From Oscillospiraceae bacterium (lineage in GTDB: Bacteria; Bacillota_A; Clostridia; Oscillospirales; CAG-272): a DNA stretch of 64,000 bases. Location: positions 1 through 64,000 of the forward strand of contig SVRU01000001.1 of the NCBI GenBank assembly GCA_015064665.1, read 5' to 3'. This document shows, in pieces, positions 1 through 6,899 of the stretch. Position 1 is the stretch's first letter; every line of letters begins with the position of its first letter. A program made the translations under genes and the position numbers. The notes beneath the pieces are model-generated. The model was not told the origin of the DNA. It worked only from the letters and a program-made list of their open reading frames with translations, and did not search any database.

Positions 1-187
1 CTATTGAGATATAAGCACAATCGCCATCGATAAGCTCGCATTTCGAAAGTATCAAAATATCCGAATGTATATATTCGCTTGTCAGCTCGTGCGCTATAAT
101 AGATTCATCTTTAGGACCAAACGTTTTTTCCATAAACGCTTGATATCTGTTTATCTCGTCATCATGACAAATAGGTGTTTTGTTCAT
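1..187 (-). CDS. SUFU-like (suppressor of fused family) protein, 5' end only
   Basis: Start of a minus-strand gene that runs off the left edge; 62 codons are open with no stop. The ATG at 187-185 follows a good ribosome binding site (GAGGAGAT). It begins MNKTPICHDDEINRYQAF and continues with HELTSEYIHSDILIL, close to the H-E-x-x-S-x-x-x-H-x-D-I pattern near the start of suppressor-of-fused family proteins. Those are small cytoplasmic proteins, often linked to polymorphic toxin immunity in bacteria. Only about a third of a typical domain is visible, so the family call is tentative. Its upstream region lies directly against the broken 5' end of the LRR gene at about 272. Confidence 0.5.
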   Translation of the reverse strand, partial: MNKTPICHDDEINRYQAFMEKTFGPKDESIIAHELTSEYIHSDILILSKCELIDGDCAYISI

Positions 188-271
188 TTTTATATCTCCT
201 CAAATCTGTTCTTCGAGTTTTCTGTACTTTTCTGCATAGATAGTGAGCTGCTTTGTATTCTTTACGAATAC

Positions 272-1900
272 CTTGATCAAGATCTCCAATCTCAAGCATT
301 GGACGAGGACGGAAATTATCTGTACAGATACTACGCTCCGAAGCTTGTGACGGTAGAGCTCACGAATGCCGAAGCCATTGGCAGAGATGCATTCGGATAT
401 TGCAGAGAACTCACGTCGGTTATTCTCGGCAATGGCATCACTAAGATCCCCGAAGGCGCATTCAGATATTGCGAGAAGCTCTCCGAAATAAATCTCAGCT
501 GCATTACGGAGATCGGTGATTACGCCTTCAATCGTGCGGCTCTTACCACCCTCGATCTTGACGCGGCAGTAAAAATAGGAGAATTTGCATTCCTTGAGGC
601 AAACGCTCTCGCCTCGGTTACCTTCTCCGAGTCAATCGAGAAGCTTAGCGAAGGCGCGTTTGCATACTGTAAGCTTCTCTCAGCCGTCAACGGTCTTGCG
701 TACGTGGAATATATCGGCGATTACGCATTTGCTTACACCGCTCTCACCGAGGCAGACCTTACAGGAGCCTTCAGCCTTGGAGCTCACGCGTTTATGAAAG
801 AAAAGTCAGACGGATGCAACTTCACCGTAAAACTCGGAACGCTCCTTGCCGAAATTGGCGACAACCCCTTCGTTTACTGCGACCTTGAGCCCTTCAGTAT
901 CATTCTGAATGAAACCTTCAACGGCAAGGATTACGAAAAGACGGTCTACACCTTCAATTACGGAGAAAACGTCAGAATAATTGACGGTTCACTTTACAGA
1001 GTTGTGCCCGACGGACTTGAGCTCATATATTACTGCGATATGAGCAGCACGGCAAACGTGGCTGACGGCACAGTCAGAATAGGTGCGTTCGCATTCTGCA
1101 ACTCGGAGGCAGAGAACGTAATACTTCCCTACACCGTTAAAGCAATCGGCCATAAGGCCTTCTACGATTGCGGCAAACTCAGTCTTGTAAACTTTGCAAG
1201 CTTCAAGGCACCGATTCTCGAAGAGGAATACGACGTTTACTATTTCTACGAGGGCACGAATATGCCCACCGATCCCAAATACGATACCGAACTTGGAGTT
1301 TCGGGACTTGGAATCGTGGATTTCTTTATGTGGAACGTAACCGGTGACCCGACAAATATATTCTACGGAGCAAGCTTCGTTGACTACGTCGGAAAGGTTT
1401 CGAATAAGCTTATTATGATAAGGCCCTCCAACGGAGTGGGCTACGATTCCTTCATATTCGAACAATATTTCAACCTCATTCTTGAGGGAAAAAATGCGGC
1501 TGACGACACTACCCTCGCCGCAATTGCCGCGATCAATAAGCTTCCCGACAAGGTCAGCCTTTCGGATAAAGAGCTCATCGAAACGGCAAGAGCTGCTTAC
1601 AACAAAATTTCTCTCAACGAGCAGAAGGTTCTTGTAACCAACTATGAAAAGCTTGCCACAGCAGAGAGAAGAATTGAGGACCTTGAATTTCTCTCTAAGC
1701 CCTCTGAACCCGAAAATCCCAGCGGGCCGGAGAATCCCGGCGGTGACGAAAATCTCGCGAATTCGAAAGGATTGCCCGCGTACGTAATAATTCTTATCGT
1801 TGCGGGATCGACGGTAGCTCTTGCCGGTATCGGCACAGGCGTCTTCTTCGTAATAAAAAAAAGACGCGCAACGAATGCCGAAACTCCCGAACAAGAGTAA
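272..1900 (+). pseudogene. BspA-type leucine-rich-repeat surface protein, 5'-truncated
   Basis: The frame encodes about a dozen LRR_5 (BspA/TpLRR) repeats of roughly 23 residues, for example AIGRDAFGYCRELTSVILG and KIPEGAFRYCEKLSEINL. A helical spacer follows (AINKLPDKVSLSDKELIETA), then a Pro/Gly/Glu linker (PSEPENPSGPENPGGDEN) and a C-terminal membrane anchor with a basic stop-transfer KKRRA, so it would sit on the cell surface. The N-terminus is missing: the frame is open back to 65, but there is no signal peptide and no start with a ribosome binding site, and LRR-like sequence begins only near 272-300. The bases before that are the upstream region and start of the divergent SUFU-like gene. 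I read it as a 5'-deleted remnant or a misassembly. Start position approximate. Confidence 0.7.
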
Positions 1901-1946
1901 GTAGTAATCCAAACTCGTTTTAGAGAGGCAAATAATAGTAAAGAAC

Positions 1947-1992
1947 GAGGCAGACGTTGCATCATTTTGCAATATCTGCCTCATTTTCTGTT
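1947..1992 (+). terminator. Intrinsic terminator after the LRR gene
   Basis: GAGGCAGA (1947-1954) pairs with TCTGCCTC (1975-1982), with an inner TTGCA/TGCAA stem, followed by ATTTTCTGTTTT. It lies between the LRR stop and the convergent DUF998 gene. Confidence 0.75.
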
Positions 1993-2046
1993 TTATACAA
2001 GTTATCAACCGTTTTAGTCCTCGCTTACCCGCCACTTTGACTAAAA

Positions 2047-2649
2047 TTAGTGATTTATGCACCAAACGATTAAAGGCACATAACAACTCACTAGTACAAG
2101 TCTTTGCCAAAGACCGCCGTATCGCAAAGCGGTATTTGCAAACCTTTCCTTCTCTCCCATAATGAAGAAACAGAAGAATACGAACGCTGCAATAAAGCTC
2201 GCAAGCGAGATTGCTCCCATAATTAGATTCGTTGCTTGGAACTGTATTATTGTCAAGAGCAACGGCACAACGAGCAATGTCATAAATCCGATAGCCGAAG
2301 CTCCTCCGTGGATTTTGGTTATAACATCTTCTTCACGTCTGTTTTCATTAAGAGGACAAATGCCTGATATAACTTCGCAACCAATGCCGTATATCGCAAG
2401 CAATATCCATATTACAATTGCAAAACCACCGCTGTTTTCTTGATATAATACATACGGGGCAACACAAAAAATCAATCCCGATATTATGCACCACACATTA
2501 TATATCCATTTCACAGAGCTTTGTCGTGAGCCTAGAACAGAAATCGCCATTTTCTTGTGACTGTAATTTTCATAGAAGTGCGCAAGTGCCAACGGCAGCA
2601 AGTTATCTATAATCAATGTTATAAGCCATATATAAATTAATGATTTCAT
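2047..2649 (-). CDS. DUF998-family integral membrane protein
   Basis: 200 residues with about six hydrophobic segments. A central KIHGGASAIGFMTLLVVPLL matches the H-G-x-x-A-x-x-G-F signature of DUF998 proteins, which are polytopic membrane proteins of unknown function common in Bacillota and Actinobacteria. The loop ICPLNENRREED before it is also typical. The start ATG at 2649 has TAGGAAACGAG upstream. The gene follows the ydbT terminator on the same strand and is convergent with the LRR remnant. I saw no clear promoter of its own in the short gap, so it may depend on read-through. No function can be assigned. Confidence 0.65.
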   Translation of the reverse strand: MKSLIYIWLITLIIDNLLPLALAHFYENYSHKKMAISVLGSRQSSVKWIYNVWCIISGLIFCVAPYVLYQENSGGFAIVIWILLAIYGIGCEVISGICPLNENRREEDVITKIHGGASAIGFMTLLVVPLLLTIIQFQATNLIMGAISLASFIAAFVFFCFFIMGEKERFANTALRYGGLWQRLVLVSCYVPLIVWCINH

Positions 2650-2692
2650 CTCGTTTCCTATTTCGTCAAATTATCAAATTATTATTTAAACA

Positions 2693-2727
2693 AAGCACCC
2701 TCGCTCCGATTCGAAACAAGGGTGCTT
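2693..2727 (-). terminator. Intrinsic terminator after ydbT
   Basis: AAGCACCCT (2693-2701) and AGGGTGCTT (2719-2727) form a 9-bp stem. On the minus strand it is followed by TGTTTAAATAAT. Confidence 0.7.
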
Positions 2728-2742
2728 GCTTAGCCGTAAGAG

Positions 2743-4272
2743 TCACAACGTCAACATTTTTTCAAGTTCGGCAGGAAGCGTGTCTTTTTGGATGTGAACC
2801 TTTACCTCGTTAGACGCTTTGTTGGTTTTTAGGTGAATTACCACGCTTGCGATCCCGTGCTTCTTACGAAGGGGAGTGGTTACGCTTTCTACCGCAACGA
2901 GATGCTTTGCCATAAACACCGTGATATTTTTACTGAAACTGCCGCTATACGCGGTTAGTTTTTCGCTCTCAACGGCAATACCGTTGGTATGATAGCTGAG
3001 AACCGCGCTGATAAGCTTTATTACGAACACAAGGAGAGCTACCCCAAAAATTGCCAACGCAACCGCATTCGTCACAGTAAAGGGCGCGTCTAATACTGCC
3101 ATAACCGCGACCGTTCCTATCAGCGTAATTCCGGCAACACTGCCGAATATCAGAAGAAACCAAGATACGAACGGGAAAAGAGATACCGATTTCGTTTGTT
3201 TTTCGCTCGGAATATAATCGGGCAAAACCTTGCCGAGTATCTCACCGATCTCATCGTATTTGCAGAACGGAACGAGCACGCCAATACCTGCGTTCTTGTC
3301 ATCATCACCGCTATTCACGGTATAACCGATCACCTCAAGCCTAATGGAAGCAAAGCCGAGAATTCTTTGAACAAGTCCTTGTGATATCTTGACCGCCTTG
3401 ATGCGATCATAGCTAAAGGTATTGGTATGCTTCTCCAAAAGTCCGTAGGATATCTGAATGTTGTTATTACGCTTTGTGATGGCGAAATCATAATAACCGA
3501 CAAAGGAATAAATAATGCTTCCGATAAAGGAGAAAATCGAGAACAACAACATCGCTCCCACCGTAATTAAAATAGCGTAGAGGAAATATTGTCCCCAAGT
3601 GCCGAGCGAGTCAAACTGCAGCAATCCTTTACAAACACCGATGACGATAATGGCGGATACTGCAAAAACAACCGTGAAGAACGCAGTGGAAGCAATGTTG
3701 ATAAGCGTATACAGCATTTTCTTGCCGGAGGTGAAGCGATACAAACTATCCTTATCCGACAGAAGCACTTCTTCTGTTTTTGGCTTGTTCGCATCACCTC
3801 TGACATCGTTTTCTTTCAGCGAATTCAATGCTTCGAGAAGAGCGTCTACGACCGTATTCTTTTCTATAATCATAATTTCCGCTTGGTGCGAGGTGTTCGC
3901 CGAGCCGCTATCCACCGTCAGTACCGCAACACCGAATATTCTATGGAAGATGCTTTGCTTTTTATTTATGGCGTGAACTTTCTTATAATCGAGTACGGAG
4001 CGTTTTCTGAAAAACACGCCTCTGTTACATTTGATTTCCGTTTCTGTCAGTTCATATCCCGACGTCTTGTAATACAGTATTCTGTAAGCGATAAAGCAGG
4101 AATAAATTACGACAAACACAATCGCAATAAAGGGAATTGCCTTGGCAACATTCTCCGCGGCGGCTTCTTCGCCAAACAAAAAGTCCTCAAAGAAGATAAA
4201 AAGTATTACAATGCTTTTGAACAGATCAGACAGTAAGGCGGAATAAATATATCCTTTGTCAAACCTCTTCAT
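2743..4272 (-). CDS. ydbT: bPH2 (YdbT-like) membrane protein
   Basis: 509 residues, about the length of Bacillus YdbT. Paired hydrophobic hairpins alternate with bPH2 (bacterial pleckstrin-homology-like) domains. Recurrent motifs are KRNNNIQISYGLLEKHTNTF with SYDRIKAVKISQ, and the N-terminal copy YELTETEIKCNRGVFFRK with KVHAINKKQSIFHRIFG, the usual 'switch to rough shape, then helix' pattern of the family. YdbS and YdbT are membrane proteins linked in Bacillus subtilis to resistance against amyloliquefaciens-type bacteriocins. The start ATG (4272) overlaps the end of ydbS by 14 bp, so the two are translationally coupled. A terminator follows at 2693-2727. Confidence 0.85.
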   Translation of the reverse strand: MKRFDKGYIYSALLSDLFKSIVILFIFFEDFLFGEEAAAENVAKAIPFIAIVFVVIYSCFIAYRILYYKTSGYELTETEIKCNRGVFFRKRSVLDYKKVHAINKKQSIFHRIFGVAVLTVDSGSANTSHQAEIMIIEKNTVVDALLEALNSLKENDVRGDANKPKTEEVLLSDKDSLYRFTSGKKMLYTLINIASTAFFTVVFAVSAIIVIGVCKGLLQFDSLGTWGQYFLYAILITVGAMLLFSIFSFIGSIIYSFVGYYDFAITKRNNNIQISYGLLEKHTNTFSYDRIKAVKISQGLVQRILGFASIRLEVIGYTVNSGDDDKNAGIGVLVPFCKYDEIGEILGKVLPDYIPSEKQTKSVSLFPFVSWFLLIFGSVAGITLIGTVAVMAVLDAPFTVTNAVALAIFGVALLVFVIKLISAVLSYHTNGIAVESEKLTAYSGSFSKNITVFMAKHLVAVESVTTPLRKKHGIASVVIHLKTNKASNEVKVHIQKDTLPAELEKMLTL

Positions 4273-4753
4273 TTTTCAACTCCTCAATTCTCGCTTCAAG
4301 GTGATGCTCAAGAGCGTCAATCAAACGGTCTGCTTCTGCTGTCGTGAGCGTTGAAATATCAAAATTCGAGCCTGCGGTAGAAATTGTTACTCCGCTCAGC
4401 TTCAACATCATCATTATTGGCCCCTGCGTTCTGTGAAGGTCTTGAATCTGACACACGGGAATAACCACTCTCTGTCTAAAAATTACACCCTGTTTTACGA
4501 TAATTCTCTTATCGTCATAACCCCAAGCATACATCTTATAACGCAAAGCCGGCAATATCAAGGTTAATCCGAGAAGTAATACGACGGGGATTCCAACCGC
4601 TAATAATACCGCAAGCTTTATTTGGCTCGCCGCTTCGACCGCAAATAAAATCACCACGGTACTTGCTATAAATCCAATCAATACGAGCGCGAGAATTGCC
4701 GCGCGTATATACCATAATTTTAATACGCTTTTGTCTAGCTTTCTCAGTTCCAT
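4259..4753 (-). CDS. ydbS: bPH2 (YdbS-like) membrane protein
   Basis: 164 residues. Two adjacent transmembrane helices (about residues 14-36 and 42-70) form a hairpin, followed by one bPH2 domain with YKMYAWGYDDKRIIVKQGVI and VVIPVCQIQDLHRTQGPIM. The R-x-x-x-P-x-x-x-I-Q-x-x pattern is diagnostic of YdbS-type proteins. It is the first gene of a two-gene operon with ydbT. The ATG at 4753 has AGAGGAG upstream, and a perfect-spacing sigma-A promoter lies at 4817-4845. Confidence 0.85.
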   Translation of the reverse strand: MELRKLDKSVLKLWYIRAAILALVLIGFIASTVVILFAVEAASQIKLAVLLAVGIPVVLLLGLTLILPALRYKMYAWGYDDKRIIVKQGVIFRQRVVIPVCQIQDLHRTQGPIMMMLKLSGVTISTAGSNFDISTLTTAEADRLIDALEHHLEARIEELKNEEV

Positions 4754-4816
4754 AAAAACTCCTCTGTATCTATTTTAGTCTAAGATAACCGACTTTTTCT
4801 TTTTTTCGGTAAGACT

Positions 4817-4845
4817 ATTATATCATATTCTTATGAATATTTCAA
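4817..4845 (-). promoter_or_regulatory. Sigma-A promoter for ydbS-ydbT
   Basis: On the minus strand: TTGAAA (4845-4840), 17-bp spacer, TATAAT (4822-4817), about 65 bp before the ydbS start codon. Confidence 0.8.
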
Positions 4846-4883
4846 CCTCTTTGATTTCCTTTGCCTTCATTACCGTAAACTTT

Positions 4884-4924
4884 GAGGGGCGACCTTTCTT
4901 GGTCGCCCCTCTGTGCGTTTTTTA
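4884..4924. terminator. Hairpin between ydbS promoter and catabolic operon end
   Basis: Perfect 11-bp inverted repeat GAGGGGCGACC / GGTCGCCCCTC (4884-4894 and 4901-4911) with a 6-nt loop. It lies about 35 bp beyond the stop of the last gene of the catabolic operon. The T-run is on the plus-strand side, so termination of minus-strand transcripts may be partial. The core GGGGCGACC recurs in the hairpin at 47811-47868. Confidence 0.65.
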
Positions 4925-4947
4925 TGCATTCCGATGTTCTGATTGGA

Positions 4948-6039
4948 TTAATCGAGATACTCGGGAAGATATTTTGCAGAGCCTGTGTATTCTGCAATCA
5001 TCTGCATTTCGGCATAGGTCTTGTCGTTAAGATATACGCCTTCCTTAAGCACGCGGTCTCTCGCCTCGGCTTCTTTCTCACCGTGAATGTAGATGCGCTC
5101 CTGTCCGTCCGCCTTTGCAGAATTGCGAACCTCGTCAAGATACTTCGAAAGGGACGCCTCGATTTCCTTTTTATCGCCGAACATACCGTAGTCAATTGCT
5201 ACGAAGCACTGTGCAATATTCGATCTGCCGGGAGTCTTATAAATATAATTAGAGGTCGTGCCGCCGGAAAGTATTGCCGTTGCAATTTCGCAAAGCATAG
5301 CAAATCCGTAGCCCTTATATCCCGACGTAAGCTCTCCCGAACCGCCGAGAGGCAAAATTCCGCCGCCCGTCTTGTTTATAATGTTGGAAAGGACTCTGTC
5401 CGGCTCGTTGCTGTCGTGTCCGTTTTCATCAAGCGCCCAACCGATAGGAAGACCGTTTCCTCTCTTAACGTAAACCTCAAGCTTTCCTCTCGGAACAACC
5501 GTAGTTGCCGCGTCAAAAGAGAAATTAACCGGATTTGCTGGCATTGCAAAGGCAATGGGGTTTGTACCGAGCATAGCCTGCTTACCGAACGTAGGAACCA
5601 TTATAGCCTCGGTATTAGTCATTGACATACCGATAAGTCCCTCTTCGGTAGCCATTCTCGCATAGTAACCCGCAACACCGTAATGGTTTGAGTTACGAAC
5701 GGTTACCATACCGAAGCCCGACTTTTTCGCCTTTTCAATAGCTATTTTCATAGCCTTGACACCGAGTGTCTGACCCATTGCGTCATTTCCTTCGATAACT
5801 GCGGAAAGAGGAGTTTCAAAAACAATCTCCGGCTTCGCGTCGATTTTAACCATTCCTCCTGTAATTTCCTTGTGGTAGCGAATCATTCGCTGAATACCGT
5901 GAGACTCAATTCCGGAGAGGTCCGCCTCGAGAAGAACGGCTGTAATCTGCTTACTCTCCTCCTCATTGAAGCCATATCCCTTGAATGCTTCTATACAAAA
6001 TTTTTCTATTTTTTTATATTCAATATGATGATACTGCAT
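4948..6039 (-). CDS. Ldh2-family malate/L-lactate-type NAD(P)H dehydrogenase
   Basis: 363 residues from the ATG at 6039, chosen because AGAGGA sits 8 nt upstream; an in-frame TTG at 6057 would overlap that site. Family marks of the Ldh2 / malate dehydrogenase YbiC-AllD-DlgD fold are ESHGIQRM, the NSNHYG motif with the likely catalytic His, LGTNPIAFAMP, SGYKGYGFAMLCEI, and RSNIAQCFVAID near the C-terminus. These enzymes reduce 2-keto acids or oxidise 2-hydroxy acids such as malate, sulfolactate, ureidoglycolate or 2,3-diketogulonate with NAD(P)H in the cytoplasm; the substrate cannot be told from sequence. It is the last gene of the six-gene operon, 24 bp after the SDR gene. In a cyclitol/uronate setting a diketogulonate-reductase-like role is plausible but inferred. 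Confidence 0.85.
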   Translation of the reverse strand: MQYHHIEYKKIEKFCIEAFKGYGFNEEESKQITAVLLEADLSGIESHGIQRMIRYHKEITGGMVKIDAKPEIVFETPLSAVIEGNDAMGQTLGVKAMKIAIEKAKKSGFGMVTVRNSNHYGVAGYYARMATEEGLIGMSMTNTEAIMVPTFGKQAMLGTNPIAFAMPANPVNFSFDAATTVVPRGKLEVYVKRGNGLPIGWALDENGHDSNEPDRVLSNIINKTGGGILPLGGSGELTSGYKGYGFAMLCEIATAILSGGTTSNYIYKTPGRSNIAQCFVAIDYGMFGDKKEIEASLSKYLDEVRNSAKADGQERIYIHGEKEAEARDRVLKEGVYLNDKTYAEMQMIAEYTGSAKYLPEYLD

Positions 6040-6063
6040 TTTTCGTCCTCTTTTCAAAAAATC

Positions 6064-6882
6064 TTAAACGCCCCAATAGGATGAGAATCCGCCGTCAACA
6101 GGCAAAACTGCACCGCTCACGAACGAAGCTGCCTCTGAGCAAAGGAAAATAATCGGTCCAACCATTTCAACAGGCTCGCCGTAACGTCCCATAGGAGTTT
6201 TGGCAAGAACACGCTGTCCTCTGTCTGTTGCAGAGCCGTCTTCCTTTGTCAAAAGGAATCTGTTCTGATTTGTGAGAAGGAATCCGGGAGCAATCGCATT
6301 TACTCTTATGTTTTTGCTGTAATTCTGATTGAAGTGTGTTGCCATCCACTCTGTAAAATTAGCAACAGCCGCCTTTGCACCGCAATAAGCAACGGTATTT
6401 GTTAAAGGATGATAGCTTGACATAGAAGCAATATTGATAACGTTGCCGTAGCCCTGCTTTGCCAAGATTTCACCGAACACCATTGTTGTCAGTACAGCAC
6501 CGGTAACGTTGAGGTCAAACACCCACTTAAACGCATTCAAATCAAGGTGGAAGAAATCTATATCCTTTGAGATTGTCGCCTGGGGCTTATTACCGCCCGC
6601 ACCGTTGATGAGAATATCGATTTTTCCGTACTTTTCAACAACCTTTTCACGTGCAGCCTCAAGGCTGTCGCGGTCAAGCACGTCTGCCTTTATTGCGATA
6701 GCGTCGCCTCCCTCGGCAACAATTTCGTCAGCAATGCGCTGCGCACTTTCAACGAAAAGGTCAAGAAGAACAACCTTTACGCCTTTTTTTGCCATTTCTC
6801 TTGCAACTGTACCGCAGATTACGCCACCTGCACCGGTGATAACCGCAACCTGACCTGAAATATCAAAATTTACCGAATACAT
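6064..6882 (-). CDS. SDR oxidoreductase, fructuronate reductase (D-mannonate oxidoreductase) type
   Basis: 272 residues with the classical short-chain dehydrogenase layout: cofactor loop TGAGGVICG near the N-terminus, NGAG (about residue 91), the Ser in INIASMSSY, the YCGAKAA Tyr-x-x-x-Lys active site, and NAIAPGFLLTNQNRFLL. The long QNRFLLTKEDGSATDRGQ insert and the tail LPVDGGFSSYWGV are typical of the SDR-type UxuB/YjmF group, which interconverts D-fructuronate and D-mannonate with NAD(H). The ATG at 6882 follows GGAGGAATGAAAA, and the gene is 17 bp after the PreA/GltD fusion. The substrate assignment rests on motif memory, not on a search. Confidence 0.8.
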   Translation of the reverse strand: MYSVNFDISGQVAVITGAGGVICGTVAREMAKKGVKVVLLDLFVESAQRIADEIVAEGGDAIAIKADVLDRDSLEAAREKVVEKYGKIDILINGAGGNKPQATISKDIDFFHLDLNAFKWVFDLNVTGAVLTTMVFGEILAKQGYGNVINIASMSSYHPLTNTVAYCGAKAAVANFTEWMATHFNQNYSKNIRVNAIAPGFLLTNQNRFLLTKEDGSATDRGQRVLAKTPMGRYGEPVEMVGPIIFLCSEAASFVSGAVLPVDGGFSSYWGV

Positions 6883-6899
6883 TTTTCATTCCTCCAAAA

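Noticed and set aside
65..271. N-terminal extension of the LRR protein as a continuous coding frame
   Set aside because: This part is antisense to the start of the SUFU-like gene, has no ribosome binding site and encodes no signal peptide.
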